From Oscillospiraceae bacterium (GTDB lineage Bacteria > Bacillota > Clostridia > Oscillospirales > Oscillospiraceae), in assembly GCA_017435615.1 (NCBI GenBank), contig JAFSET010000084.1, forward strand, positions 1 to 34,050: a DNA stretch of 34,050 bases, written 5' to 3'. Below, piece after piece: positions 1 to 10,004 of this stretch; position 1 is the stretch's first letter; the number at the start of each line of letters is the position of its first letter. The position numbers were made by a program, and so were the translations under genes. Below the pieces are notes generated by a model, which did no database searches, was not told the DNA's origin, and saw only the letters and a program-made list of their open reading frames with translations.

Positions 1-2541
1 GGTAACCTTGCCCCAGCTATTGTAGTAGAACTGGGCGGAGGCGTCACCGCCGGTCAGATATTCAAAGACGAATACGGTGTTCTTATCCGGATCGGTAATA
101 TCTCTTGCAAAGGCATCGAAGGTGATGGCCGTACCGGCAGGAAGCGTCTGGCCGAACTCCACCCGGAACACCGGCCACAGGCTGGCTGCACAGGTAAGCT
201 GCAGAGCGTTCTTGCCGCCGTCTGTGGGAGCGGTCACACCGGCTTGCTCGTAGCCGACCACCTTCAAGGTGGCATCTCTCCAGGTGTTTTCGCCGCCAAC
301 AGGCTTGAAGTACAGCTCATTGCCTGCCTCCTCAAAGCCAATGCCCTCATAGAAATCACCCGTGGGCTTGGGCTGATTGGCAGGATCGATCGCCTTCAGA
401 TTATCAATGTAGACCTCCACCAGGGTGCTGTTGGATGTCAGATCCCAGCGGTCCATGGTGCAAACCAGGTCCAAATAGCTGCAATCGTTTTGCAGGGTAA
501 TGGTCAGCTTGTGCCAACTGTTGTATGTATACTGGGCAGTGGCCTCGCCGCCGCTCATATACTCATAAATGGTCACGGAAGCCGTGGCGCTGTTGGCAAT
601 ATCCCGGGTATAGGCATCAAAGGTGATCTGGGTGCCGGCTGTCAGGGTTCTGCCAAAATTCAGGCGGAAGACCGGCCAGTAGCTCTCTTCCGTGGTCAGC
701 CGCAGAGCGTATTCGCCGCCGTTTTCCGGCATCGTCAAATTCGCGTCGGCGTAGCGGACCCGGTCGAAAATGGCATAGCGGTAGGCTTCCGCCGGATCAT
801 CCGGGTTGGTGAAGAAGCCCACATTGCCCAAAATTTCGAAGTCAAGGCCCTCGAAAATATCACCTACGGGGGTGATAGGCGGCTCGCCGGGGATAGCCCT
901 GATATTATCAATGTATACCTCAGCGGCAGCTTTTTCCGAGGTGATCTGTGCCCGGTCGTAGTTCCAGAACAGATCCACATACTCTGCGCCGGTGGTCAGC
1001 TTTATCGTCAATTCCTTCCACTGATCACACTTAAACTGCTCCGTGGCCTCACCGCCGGCAGAGAATTCGAAGATGCTCTGGTTGTATACGCTGGTACCCT
1101 CGGTAATTCTGGCATAGGCCATAAAGGTCAGCTCCGTACCTGCCGGCAGAACTTCACCGAAGTTGATGCGGAAGGTAGGCCAGAAATTGCTGTTATGGCT
1201 CAGCCGCAGGGCATATTCCTCACCGCTGTCCAGCTTGGGAATATCGGTATCGGCGTAGGGGATGCGCTCGATGGTGGCATCACGCCGCTCGTCCCCCTCG
1301 ATCTTTTGGCCTACGAAGTAAGCCGCATTGCCGGGGATCTCAAAGCCCAGGCCGTCCCAGAAGCTGCCTTCCGGCTCCACAGGCGGCACAGGCTCCATAG
1401 CGATCATATTGTCGATGTAAACCTCACCGATGGCGCTGTCGGAGGTGACCTGCGCCCGGTCGTAGTTCCAGAACAGATCCACATAGCTGGCAGCCATCTT
1501 CAAAGTAAAGTCCAGTTTGATCCACTCATCACACAAAAACTGGATGGTGGCCTCACCGCCGCCGGTAAACTCAAAGATACTTTGGTTATAAACGCTCTCA
1601 CCGTCGATCTGGGCATAGGCCATAAAGCTGATCACGGTGTTGGCAGGCAGCTCCTTGCCGAAATTGATCCGGAAGGTAGGCCAGAAATTGGTGTCGTGGC
1701 TGATGCGCAGGGCATACTCGCCGCCGTTTTCCAGGGCAGGAATGTCCTGCTGGGCATAGGCCAGCCGGTCAATGACAGCATCGTTGTCCTTGCCCTGACC
1801 GGTGAACAGCAGCTCCTGGCCGGGGGTCTCAAAATCCAGGCCCTCAAAGAAATCGATGGAAACAGTCTCAGGCTCCTGGCCCTCTTTGAAATAGGTACCG
1901 ATCAGGTTATCGATATACAAGGTGGCAACCTGATCCTCCCTGCTTTGCTTATGGGTCAGAAAATCGATGACCAGGTACCGCACATTGGCAAAGTCATAAA
2001 TGGGGAAGCCTGCCATGGCAGAAAGGTCGTAGGTACAGGTGGTCCAGCTTTCAGGCTCCAGTGTGTAGGTTTGCTTGACGGTGGCCACATAGTTGCCGTC
2101 ATCCTTACCCACATTGACACCTGCCTGGATCAGCACCTGCTCCTTCGATGCGTTGTACACATCGAAGCTGACACTGGAAAACTCAGAAAAATCACAGGTA
2201 GCACAGGTGGTATTCAGAAAATCCAGCTTCAGGAAGGGGTGCAGCTTTGGCAGACTGTAGTCACCCTGGGGCTGGACCATCAGAGAGCCTGCGCCCTGGG
2301 TGATATAAGCCGGGTCTGTGTTAATGCCCATTTTGCCAAGGGTGTTGCCCATGGCGATCTTGGCACCGGTCACTTCCTCGTAGGAGTCAAAGCCCAGTAG
2401 CTGCATAAACTCAGGCTTTGCATCCGGCTGAGTCGGCTGATTTTGATCCTCCTGGGAAGGTCTGCAGCCGTTCAGGGAGGACAGGCACAGCACCAGTGCC
2501 AGCAGCACCAGCAGGGCATTTTTAAATGCTTTGTTCTTCAT
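1..2541 (-). CDS. Multi-module surface lipoprotein, 3' end cut by window edge
   Basis: The frame is open for 847 codons from the ATG at 2539-2541 to the left edge, so the C-terminus is not seen. A lipoprotein signal peptide is visible: a basic start, a hydrophobic core, then LNGC with Cys26 as the lipidated residue. After a degenerate first module (about residues 45-220) come four clearly related modules starting near residues 228, 392, 560 and 728, a period of about 165. Each carries an 'EGLDFE' start, 'YALRLS', 'WPTFRINFG', 'LPAGT', 'GGEATAQF' and a closing 'EVYIDN' strand. This pattern resembles galactose-binding-like or carbohydrate-binding beta-sandwiches. No catalytic domain is visible in the part seen. 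It lies 16 nt downstream of the DUF4091 gene and belongs to the same operon. Binding of a glycan at the cell surface is inferred from context; I do not recognise a named family. Confidence 0.8.
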   Translation of the reverse strand, partial: MKNKAFKNALLVLLALVLCLSSLNGCRPSQEDQNQPTQPDAKPEFMQLLGFDSYEEVTGAKIAMGNTLGKMGINTDPAYITQGAGSLMVQPQGDYSLPKLHPFLKLDFLNTTCATCDFSEFSSVSFDVYNASKEQVLIQAGVNVGKDDGNYVATVKQTYTLEPESWTTCTYDLSAMAGFPIYDFANVRYLVIDFLTHKQSREDQVATLYIDNLIGTYFKEGQEPETVSIDFFEGLDFETPGQELLFTGQGKDNDAVIDRLAYAQQDIPALENGGEYALRISHDTNFWPTFRINFGKELPANTVISFMAYAQIDGESVYNQSIFEFTGGGEATIQFLCDEWIKLDFTLKMAASYVDLFWNYDRAQVTSDSAIGEVYIDNMIAMEPVPPVEPEGSFWDGLGFEIPGNAAYFVGQKIEGDERRDATIERIPYADTDIPKLDSGEEYALRLSHNSNFWPTFRINFGEVLPAGTELTFMAYARITEGTSVYNQSIFEFSAGGEATEQFKCDQWKELTIKLTTGAEYVDLFWNYDRAQITSEKAAAEVYIDNIRAIPGEPPITPVGDIFEGLDFEILGNVGFFTNPDDPAEAYRYAIFDRVRYADANLTMPENGGEYALRLTTEESYWPVFRLNFGRTLTAGTQITFDAYTRDIANSATASVTIYEYMSGGEATAQYTYNSWHKLTITLQNDCSYLDLVCTMDRWDLTSNSTLVEVYIDNLKAIDPANQPKPTGDFYEGIGFEEAGNELYFKPVGGENTWRDATLKVVGYEQAGVTAPTDGGKNALQLTCAASLWPVFRVEFGQTLPAGTAITFDAFARDITDPDKNTVFVFEYLTGGDASAQFYYNSWGKVT

Positions 2542-2557
2542 GCTCGTTCTCCTTGTA

Positions 2558-5110
2558 TTATTCGGCCGCGATCATATTATCCAAATAGAAGTCGTAAACA
2601 TTTGCGGTAACGCCGTCGGTGCTGTTTTCGAATTCAAACACGATCCGATCTGCCTGATCCATAGCCGCAAACGAAATGTCCTGAATGGAAATACTGAAGG
2701 TATTCTTGCCCGCATCCACGGAGTACTGTCCGGCGGAAGCAAAGCTGGTGCCGCTGTAGATCTTGATGTTGACCTTGAAGACCGTATCGGTGGGGTTAAA
2801 CAGATCCATCTTCAGCAGCATGACCTCTGCCAGGCTGGAAATGCCGCTCAGTGCCTTGGTATCCAGGCTGACGCTGGGCACATAGGCCGCATCGGTCAGG
2901 GCATCACCGGTAACCTTGCCGTTGACCACAAAGTGGACACTGTTGCTGTCCCCTGCCACACCTGCGGACAGCTCCTTGGTGCTGTTTTCTGTCAGGGTGA
3001 TCAGCTCCAGCACACCGGCATCCTCAAAGTCCTGCAGGATCTTGGTGGGACGGGAGATAAACCGGGTCACATTGTGCCGGGTCTTGTCAGCGGTCTCAAT
3101 GACCAGGTTCAGGCTGTCGCTGGCAGTCAGATCCTGCACATATTCATATCGGCAGCCCTTGACAGGGGTCTGCTTTTCCTCGTTGATGTAAATGCTGCAG
3201 CCGTCTGCCACATAGTAGGAGACGCTTGCGGTCTCGCCTTCCACGCTGACGCTTGCCAGCGCAAAGCCGATGCCCTGTTCATTCCAAACCAGGGAGTCGA
3301 TCAGGCCTTTGCGGACCTGGGTAAAGTTCAGGCCGTTTTCGCCGTCGGCATACAGCTTGGAGCCGTCATAGCTGACCATATTGACCATGCTGTCGATACT
3401 GCCCTGGGCGCTGAATTCCTCGCCGTAGGCAGCTTCCAGCTCCACATACTGCTCCTTCAGAGCCAGCAGCATTTCCAGCTCCTCCATACCGTCACGCAGG
3501 CTCATCAGCCGCAAGGAGGGCAGCGGACCGTACACGCCGTAAGCGGCACCGGGATAGGCCAGGAAGCCGTCACCGGCAGGCCAGGCGGTGTGGGTGCCCC
3601 GGAAGGGCGCTTCGTAAACATCGATAAACTGGTTGTAGTAAATAGAGTTTTCATCGGTATAGGCCGCGGCATCCCAGTAGAGGTTGCCCTCAATGCCGTA
3701 CTTGGCCTGCACCCAGGAGTAGGTCCGGGCATCCAGCAGATTGCTGTCACCGATGTGATAGTTACCGTAAGGCGCGATGGGGCCGGTACAGCCGTACCAC
3801 CAAATGTTCTCCACGCCGTATTCCGCGCACAGGGCGATCAGCTTTTCCGCTCTTTGCTCAGAATACACATCGAAGGTGGGGCAGATGGTATTGACCGCTT
3901 CCATAAACGTCTGGACTTCCGGTGTATTGGCACCTTCTATCAGGTAGTCACAGGAGGTATCCACCAAAGGCATAATATTGGGGATATTCCTGATGGCATC
4001 CTGCCAGTTGGGCATTTCCTTGAAGGCCTGATAGGCACCGGTGGTATCCGCCGTAATGGCGTCTACGCACTCCTGGAGCATACTGTCCACATTGCGGCAC
4101 ATGGCAATGGCGTAATTGCGCTTTTCCTCGTTGAGCAGATCCGGCTCATCCACCACATACAGCATGGCCTTTTCAAAGTAATTCTTTCCGTCCTCACCGG
4201 ACAGCGCGGCAATGTCCAAAATCACGCTCTTGGTCTTGTTGCAAACGGTGGCACCGCCGGGAACTTCACCGGGCTCAGGGATAATGGTATAGGTGGTCAG
4301 GGTATCATAATAGTTGTCAAAGGCATCCTTCAGCTCGTCCTTGGTCATGCTCTCCACAGGCAAAGACTGCAAAGAAACACGGTAATCCAGGAAGAACTCG
4401 TAGTATGTTTGCATCATCTCCACGCTGGAATCCAGCTCACCGGCACCTACACGGTCATACCGCCAGGAGAACAGGGTCTGACCGGTGGTGGTTTCCGGCA
4501 GGATATAGTCACTGACGGTGACCTGCACCGGAATATCCATAGCGGCATTTCCCACCGTCAGCTTGAAGGTACCCTCATACACACCGGCAGGCGTTTCCGC
4601 CGGTACATAGACGGTGACCCACAGGGCGGCGTTTTGGCCGGCAGCAGCCGTCAGCTCGCCGTATGCCAGCGCGGCGTCGATGGGAATGAGCGCGTCCGGC
4701 ATTTCGAAGCTGCCGTAGGCGGCCTCCGCCACCTTCACATATTTTTCCATATATACCGTGATATTGTCCTTGCTCAGCACCTGGTCACCGCAGGTCAGGT
4801 CGGCACTTTCCAGGTAGTAAGCCGGGATATCACTGGTGGCAGTGATCAAAAGCTGATGGCTTTCGTACTCATTTTTGACAGTGTGAAAGCTAAGCTCAGC
4901 CGCGCCCTTATTGGCATACGCGGTATCATTGCGGTCGATCTTCACCGTAGAGGGCGCAGACCAAACCTGGCCGTAGTCGGCGATCTCACCGCTGCCCACA
5001 GGCTGGTCGACCGTCAGGTCACTGCCGCTTCCCTGGGCGCAGCCGGCAAGCTGCAGCAGCAGCACCAGGCACAACGCCAGGGCGGCTGCGGATTTTAAAA
5101 GCTTCTGCAT
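2558..5110 (-). CDS. DUF4091 / GH123-like glycosidase lipoprotein
   Basis: 850 residues from the ATG at 5108-5110, chosen because AAAGGGG sits just upstream; an upstream GTG (5134) would add 8 residues with no better site. The signal peptide ends in LAGC (Cys24). An N-terminal beta domain (about 45-205) is followed by a barrel-like region (about 210-560) and a C-terminal beta region ending in 'FYLDNMI', which echoes the closing strand of the neighbouring module protein. The barrel holds 'VVDEPD', with Asp321-Glu322 matching the Asp-Glu pair that GH123 enzymes use in substrate-assisted hydrolysis of N-acetylhexosaminides. It also holds the family-typical 'PSLRLMSLRDGMEELE' stretch. GH123 beta-N-acetylgalactosaminidase is the characterised relative; activity on this protein's substrate is inference. 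It is second to last in a run of three lipoprotein genes. Confidence 0.85.
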   Translation of the reverse strand: MQKLLKSAAALALCLVLLLQLAGCAQGSGSDLTVDQPVGSGEIADYGQVWSAPSTVKIDRNDTAYANKGAAELSFHTVKNEYESHQLLITATSDIPAYYLESADLTCGDQVLSKDNITVYMEKYVKVAEAAYGSFEMPDALIPIDAALAYGELTAAAGQNAALWVTVYVPAETPAGVYEGTFKLTVGNAAMDIPVQVTVSDYILPETTTGQTLFSWRYDRVGAGELDSSVEMMQTYYEFFLDYRVSLQSLPVESMTKDELKDAFDNYYDTLTTYTIIPEPGEVPGGATVCNKTKSVILDIAALSGEDGKNYFEKAMLYVVDEPDLLNEEKRNYAIAMCRNVDSMLQECVDAITADTTGAYQAFKEMPNWQDAIRNIPNIMPLVDTSCDYLIEGANTPEVQTFMEAVNTICPTFDVYSEQRAEKLIALCAEYGVENIWWYGCTGPIAPYGNYHIGDSNLLDARTYSWVQAKYGIEGNLYWDAAAYTDENSIYYNQFIDVYEAPFRGTHTAWPAGDGFLAYPGAAYGVYGPLPSLRLMSLRDGMEELEMLLALKEQYVELEAAYGEEFSAQGSIDSMVNMVSYDGSKLYADGENGLNFTQVRKGLIDSLVWNEQGIGFALASVSVEGETASVSYYVADGCSIYINEEKQTPVKGCRYEYVQDLTASDSLNLVIETADKTRHNVTRFISRPTKILQDFEDAGVLELITLTENSTKELSAGVAGDSNSVHFVVNGKVTGDALTDAAYVPSVSLDTKALSGISSLAEVMLLKMDLFNPTDTVFKVNIKIYSGTSFASAGQYSVDAGKNTFSISIQDISFAAMDQADRIVFEFENSTDGVTANVYDFYLDNMIAAE

Positions 5111-5161
5111 TGCGTTTTCCCCTTTCGTTTTCACTTCGGCATCCGGGGGGATGCTGTCATT

Positions 5162-6805
5162 TTAGTTGGACACACCGGCCTGGGCCATCATGGAGTCGTA
5201 TCTGGAGGCAACCTGCTCATACTCGTTGTCCCAGAACTGCTTGGCGCTCTTGTAGGAGCCGGAACCGGAGTCTACGCCGAAGGCCAGCTCCATCAGGTTG
5301 TAGCACAGCTCCAAACCGCCGGCATAGTACATGGGGTGGACATAGTTTTTGCCAACAAAGGTTGCGCCGCCATTGCCCTGCACGATCTCCAGCTTGGACT
5401 TCTGCAGGTTGGACAGGGACTCATAGTAATCAAACTGGGAAACATCCACATTCAGCATAGCCATGTTGCCGTAGGAGTGCTCCAGCATGATTTCCTGGCC
5501 TTCCTTGGACAGCATAAACGCAATGAACTGCTTGCCTGCTTCGATGTTGTTGCTGTAGGCCGGGATGTAGCAGATGTGCTGGTTGCCCTCGCAGCAGTAC
5601 ATGGAACGGGCGCTCTGAATATAAGCCAGGTCCTCATCGGATACATAGCCGGGCTTTTCTGCCACGTCACCGTCGATGTAGCTGATCACTTCGGAAAGCT
5701 GCTCGTCAGTGGTGACGGTGGTGCAGTTTTTCACGATGTCACTGTTTACGGGGATGGGCATAAAGGCGATTTCCATGCCGCCTTCAAAGTTGGTGGACAT
5801 TTCCCGCTCCAGCCAGTCGCCGGTTGCCATCATAAAGCTCTGCTCTGCCAGGAAGAACACCTGGGCATCGGTAAAGCTGTAGCTGGCGCTGTTGGGGTCT
5901 GTGTACTGATTGTCCATAGTCAGCATTTTGGAAACGATATCAAAGGAGGACAGCTTGCCGATGGTCTTCTGGGATTCGGCAGTATAGTTGCCGCTGGCAT
6001 CCTTGCCCTGCAGAATGTTGTTGAACACATCAATGCCGTCATACTGTGCCCACCAGACAAGCTGGGGATAGTGCAGATAGTTGGCCTTTCCGGAATAGGC
6101 AAAGGGATAGATGGTGTAGCCGTCGGCATTGACAGCATAAGAGCCGTTATTCACCGTCTTCATCTGATCCATCAGGGCGAACATTTCATTGGTGGTCTTG
6201 GGTACGGAAAAGCCGTAGGTTTCAAACAGGGACTTGTTGTACACCAGACCTTCCACACCGGAGGCCCAGTTCACAAAATACTGCTTGCCGTCGCCGTAGC
6301 CCTTATCCTCGCCGCCCCAGGTGCAGGCCTCCAGGCTGTACGGGAAGACCAGTTCCTTCAGGGTCTTGTCGGTGTTGTAGCCCTCAGGGACCGCGTCGTA
6401 CAGATCGCTTAAGTCCGCATAGGCTCTTTCGCACTCGTCTACATAGTAGGCGGTAGCCAGATTTTTCATAGCCAAGTTGTTGATATCGAAGATCACATCG
6501 ATATCGTTATTCTTGGAGCCGGCCAGAAGGGCGGTCTCCGTCCAGTTGCTGGAATTGGACTTATCCACTACGGTGTCGATACCGGTCTTGGCCTCGAAGG
6601 CCTCCGCCAGCTTTTCGGCAAATACATCACCGTAGCCCTTGTTCACCACGCCGATCTTCAGGGTGGCAGAGCCGGTCTGTCCGCCGGACTGGGGTGTTTC
6701 GTTGGGTCCCACATTCTGCTGACCCTGGGGACTGCTGCAGCCTGCCATCACAGACAGACACAGCGTCAGTGCCAGCACCAGGCTAATGAGTTTCTTGCTG
6801 TTCAT
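5162..6805 (-). CDS. Sugar ABC transporter substrate-binding lipoprotein (family 1)
   Basis: 547 residues. The ATG at 6803-6805 is chosen because GGAGG lies 8 nt upstream; the ATG at 6820 falls inside that Shine-Dalgarno region. The signal peptide ends in VMAGC (Cys23), then a Gln/Gly/Thr-rich linker. The body has the extracellular solute-binding family 1 fold: 'LKIGVVNKGYGDVFAEKLAEAFEAKTG' type opening, 'VEGLVYNKSLFETYG', and a late 'AGKQFIAFMLSKEGQEIML' segment. It should capture an oligosaccharide outside the cell and hand it to a CUT1 importer. No partner permease is in the window; the gene sits between the GH106-like and DUF4091 genes, 44 nt after the former. Partner permeases could lie beyond the left edge, or the protein could use a shared importer. 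Confidence 0.88.
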   Translation of the reverse strand: MNSKKLISLVLALTLCLSVMAGCSSPQGQQNVGPNETPQSGGQTGSATLKIGVVNKGYGDVFAEKLAEAFEAKTGIDTVVDKSNSSNWTETALLAGSKNNDIDVIFDINNLAMKNLATAYYVDECERAYADLSDLYDAVPEGYNTDKTLKELVFPYSLEACTWGGEDKGYGDGKQYFVNWASGVEGLVYNKSLFETYGFSVPKTTNEMFALMDQMKTVNNGSYAVNADGYTIYPFAYSGKANYLHYPQLVWWAQYDGIDVFNNILQGKDASGNYTAESQKTIGKLSSFDIVSKMLTMDNQYTDPNSASYSFTDAQVFFLAEQSFMMATGDWLEREMSTNFEGGMEIAFMPIPVNSDIVKNCTTVTTDEQLSEVISYIDGDVAEKPGYVSDEDLAYIQSARSMYCCEGNQHICYIPAYSNNIEAGKQFIAFMLSKEGQEIMLEHSYGNMAMLNVDVSQFDYYESLSNLQKSKLEIVQGNGGATFVGKNYVHPMYYAGGLELCYNLMELAFGVDSGSGSYKSAKQFWDNEYEQVASRYDSMMAQAGVSN

Positions 6806-6849
6806 AATGATTTCCTCCATATTTTAAATTTTGTATCCTGTAGCAATTT

Positions 6850-9711
6850 CTAACGGATCGGTACCGGCACAAAGGCGTATTCCTTCCGGTACTGCTTGCT
6901 TTGGCCGTTTTCCCAGGTGCCCGGCAGCTCGAAGGTATAAGGCCCCACGCTTTCCGGCTCTTCCTCCTGGGCATTGTGGTGGGGGCCAAACAGGTTGCGG
7001 TTGCTCACTGTCAGCTCCAGCACGATCTCATTTTCGCCGCAGACGGCAAACCGGGAGATATCCAGCCGGTTTTCATAAAGCAGTCTGCCTGCCTTTTTGC
7101 CGTTGACCAGCACATTCATTGCCTGGAAGCGGCCGGAAAATTCCAATATCACGTTGGGGTCCTCCAAAGTAACCTTGTACTTCAGGCAAACCGTTCCGGC
7201 AAAGAAGGGGTAGCCATCGGTGATCAGGTCACGGACGGTGGGCTCGGCCTGGCCTACATAGAAGCCGCTGCCCAACCGGATCCCGGACCGCCGTCCCGGC
7301 TTCAGCTCCTCGGCAAACACGCCGAAATCTCCTGCCAAATACAGCGGCTCCAGCTCCGTATCGTAGCTTAAGCAGTTGAGCAGGGTCTCGGTCACGCCCT
7401 CGCCAAACAGGGCATAGTATACGTTTTCGCCCTGATAAAACTCCATTTTGCGGACGATCTCATTTTCACCCTCATGGATGAATTGGCTGATATCGCCCTC
7501 TAAAAACTCCGGCTGTCTGCTCCAGGGACGGCTCAGCCGCAGCGGGTGTCCGTTTACAGTCAGCTCCGCGCTGTCACACCCTTCCGCGATGGCCCGCATT
7601 TGGGACGGTTTTTTCATCACACGGAAGGTCTGCCGGATGTAAAGCGGCCCTCTGTAGCGCTCCAGCAAGAGCTGCTGGAAGATACCGGCGCAGGGCAGCT
7701 CCTGGCTGTAGCTTACGCCGTCCTTGGAGTACTGGGCCGTATCCAGAGGCAGATAGTTTTCGGTGATCTTTACCACCTGTGCCTGGTCCTGCAGCCGCAG
7801 CACCTGCTTGTGCTTACTTTGCTCCACTTCCTTGCGGCTGAAGAACAGAAGCTTCGACTGCCCCGGCTCCAACGTCACATCGGTGGACACCGTCTTGCTG
7901 CTCAGGTCTGTCAGGTCCCACTGGTCGAAGGATGTAAAGCCGTCCTTCAGAAGATAGCGGACCGTTTGAGGCTCCTTGCCGTAATTCTGCACAAACAGGA
8001 ACTGGCCGTATTCCGGGATGCTGCGCAAGGTGGAATGGACGCTCTTTGCGCCGTTTCCCAGCCGGTAGGGCAAGGTGTTTTGCAGGTCCTCGTAGGTCAT
8101 ATTGCTGACCAAATAGGGATAATCGAAGGGCTCGCCCTCCAAATAACCGGGCTTTTCCCCCAACAGCAGCAGCTTACCGCCGTTTTCCACATACTGACGG
8201 ATCAGCTTTTCCGTGTGCTTGCCCATGGTGTAGCAGGCAGGGATCAGCAGGTAGTCATACTTGCGCTGACCGCAGCCGATGGCCGCGCCGTCCACAAAGC
8301 CGTCCTCCTCCAAAAGGGTCTCATCCAAGAAGTGGTAGGGGATCTGATCTTCCGCCAGTCTGTCCAGCTGACCGTAGAAGGCGATCTCCAAAAGCTGCAA
8401 GCCGTTTCCGGGAGGCACCGCGATATCCTTATAGTCGAAGTACGCGCTTCGCATAGGATGCAGCATCGCGATCTGCACCTTTTCATCCGCATTGGACAGC
8501 AGATAGCCCAGCCGGGTAAAATAGTCGTTGAATTCTTTGAAATATGTACCGATCCAGGGATTGATCTGAGAGAAATGGGAGGGATAGTCCCGTTTGCGCT
8601 GCCCCCGTTCGGTATAGGGGATCAAATGCTGACAGGTGCGGTTGACACCGCCTACGTACTGATAGTCACCCATCATCCGCAGCTCCGCCGGGGTCACATC
8701 CCAGCCGCAGCAGCCATAGGTCTCCGTAAGGACCTGTTTTTTTCCGTACTGCTGGGCCACGCTGCCGATCTGTCTGAGGGACAGCTTATTGCCAACGCTG
8801 CGGTTGAGCCAGTCAATGCCCGGCATGTGCATATATTTGTAGAAGGGCATCACACCTGCGCAGCAGCTCATTTGGCCTGTCAGGTTCTGCTCCTCCACAT
8901 AGTGCCCGGTAAAGGCAATGCCGTGCGCTTCACACCAGGCGTAGATCTTCTCGCCAAAGCTATGCAGCATCAACTGCTGCATGGTGTACCAATAGCGGTA
9001 GCGGAAAGTGCGGTATCCCTGCTTTTCCACAAACAGCAGTCCCAGGCTGTCCAGCACATCCTCGCCGTAGCGTTTTTGGAACTCCGAGGGCATGACCCGG
9101 GTGTAGGGTACGCCCCAGCGGTAATACTGAGGTTCATCGGTAAAGATACCGGTCAGGCACTGCGGCAGCTTATTGCCGTAGCGCTGGGCGTATTGCTCGT
9201 GGGTCTCCTGCAGGAACTGCTCCACCACATCGGCGTTTAAGATATCTGCCGTGGACGGAGAGATATTCAAGTACAAATTCAGGCACTGACCCTGTATGGG
9301 AGCGGCAAGCCGACGCAGCGGCTCCTCCTCCAGCGTATAGCTCAGCCAGGCATCCGGGTCATAGGCACCGATGCTGTGGGTGATGTGGGCGTCCCGATTT
9401 TCTTCCCGCTCCAGAAGCTTGCCGCCGGCAAAGCCGCTGGGCCAGCCGTTTTCGTCATAGATCCAGGCCTGCATCCCCTGCTTTTTGGCCTCGTCCACGC
9501 AGGCATCCACACACTGCATCCATTCTTCCGACATATACTCGGTGCGCAGGCCGCCCCGGGCGTGCATAAAGAAGCCGCCAATGCCCTGTGCCTTCATCCA
9601 GCGGATCTGCTGGGTCAGCATATTTTGATCCAATTTATCATTCCAGGACCAAAAAGGAACGCTTTGGTATTGGGCCAAAGCCTCTTTCAGTCCATCAAAA
9701 AAGCCGTGCAT
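6850..9711 (-). CDS. GH106-like glycoside hydrolase (alpha-L-rhamnosidase-related)
   Basis: 953 residues, with no signal peptide, so probably cytoplasmic. The start ATG at 9709-9711 follows AAGGGA at 7 nt. The N-terminus has the typical opening of this group: 'PFWSWND' then 'MKAQGIGGFFMHARGGL' (residues about 19-55), followed by 'IYDENGWPSGFAGG' near residue 85 and 'FTDEPQYY' near residue 195. A C-terminal beta-sandwich with 'LTVNGHPL' and 'MNVLVNGKKAG' resembles the sugar-binding domains of GH2/GH106 enzymes. Characterised GH106 members remove terminal alpha-L-rhamnose, often from pectin or glycoconjugates, but this clostridial subgroup is largely uncharacterised, so the sugar is uncertain. 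It leads the second transcription block and is followed by the binding protein gene, consistent with intracellular breakdown of an imported oligosaccharide. Confidence 0.8.
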   Translation of the reverse strand: MHGFFDGLKEALAQYQSVPFWSWNDKLDQNMLTQQIRWMKAQGIGGFFMHARGGLRTEYMSEEWMQCVDACVDEAKKQGMQAWIYDENGWPSGFAGGKLLEREENRDAHITHSIGAYDPDAWLSYTLEEEPLRRLAAPIQGQCLNLYLNISPSTADILNADVVEQFLQETHEQYAQRYGNKLPQCLTGIFTDEPQYYRWGVPYTRVMPSEFQKRYGEDVLDSLGLLFVEKQGYRTFRYRYWYTMQQLMLHSFGEKIYAWCEAHGIAFTGHYVEEQNLTGQMSCCAGVMPFYKYMHMPGIDWLNRSVGNKLSLRQIGSVAQQYGKKQVLTETYGCCGWDVTPAELRMMGDYQYVGGVNRTCQHLIPYTERGQRKRDYPSHFSQINPWIGTYFKEFNDYFTRLGYLLSNADEKVQIAMLHPMRSAYFDYKDIAVPPGNGLQLLEIAFYGQLDRLAEDQIPYHFLDETLLEEDGFVDGAAIGCGQRKYDYLLIPACYTMGKHTEKLIRQYVENGGKLLLLGEKPGYLEGEPFDYPYLVSNMTYEDLQNTLPYRLGNGAKSVHSTLRSIPEYGQFLFVQNYGKEPQTVRYLLKDGFTSFDQWDLTDLSSKTVSTDVTLEPGQSKLLFFSRKEVEQSKHKQVLRLQDQAQVVKITENYLPLDTAQYSKDGVSYSQELPCAGIFQQLLLERYRGPLYIRQTFRVMKKPSQMRAIAEGCDSAELTVNGHPLRLSRPWSRQPEFLEGDISQFIHEGENEIVRKMEFYQGENVYYALFGEGVTETLLNCLSYDTELEPLYLAGDFGVFAEELKPGRRSGIRLGSGFYVGQAEPTVRDLITDGYPFFAGTVCLKYKVTLEDPNVILEFSGRFQAMNVLVNGKKAGRLLYENRLDISRFAVCGENEIVLELTVSNRNLFGPHHNAQEEEPESVGPYTFELPGTWENGQSKQYRKEYAFVPVPIR

Positions 9712-9859
9712 AACATGATCCCTTCACCTTTTGATTTTACTGCAATTTTATTTTAACAATACCACCGGCTTTTATCTTGCGAATTTATATCTGATTTGTG
9801 TGATTTTTTCTATTTTTCCGTTTTTCTCCCATTTTGTACCAGTTTTGTTGCCGTTGGAC
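9712..9859 (-). promoter_or_regulatory. AT-rich leader, presumed promoter of the GH106 block
   Basis: An AT-rich stretch separates the terminator behind the AraC gene from the GH106-like start. It includes TATAAATT on the minus strand near 9785-9792 as a possible -10 box, but no convincing -35 box at 17 bp, which would suit an activator-dependent promoter. The adjacent AraC protein is the obvious candidate activator. This is inferred; no operator was recognised. Confidence 0.35.
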
Positions 9860-9903
9860 AAAAAAAGAGCGCACCTCGCCGTCTTTTTCGGCAAAATGCG
9901 CTC
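9860..9903 (-). terminator. Rho-independent terminator after the AraC gene
   Basis: Read on the minus strand, GAGCGCA and TGCGCTC form the outer stem (9867-9873 with 9897-9903) with an inner GCCG/CGGC stem (9878-9881 with 9889-9892). A run of seven T follows. It lies about 100 nt beyond the AraC stop codon and separates the two halves of the glycan locus. Confidence 0.85.
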
Positions 9904-10004
9904 CCCTGTTCCTAAGTTTCCTGTCCTGAATTCCAAAGCTACCGGATAAATCCCCGGTATATTTCTTTTCTTTTGATCAATGCTTCTGTATTTTTTCTGT
10001 TTTT

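Noticed and set aside
244..2400. Long plus-strand open frame (718 codons) opposite the module lipoprotein
   Set aside because: No start with a ribosome site, low-complexity Gly/Ile/His-rich translation, no recognisable family; it mirrors the codon pattern of the real minus-strand gene, which has a signal peptide and repeats.
2531..5098. Plus-strand open frame of 855 codons opposite the DUF4091 gene
   Set aside because: Antisense shadow of a well-supported gene; its translation has no motif or family likeness.
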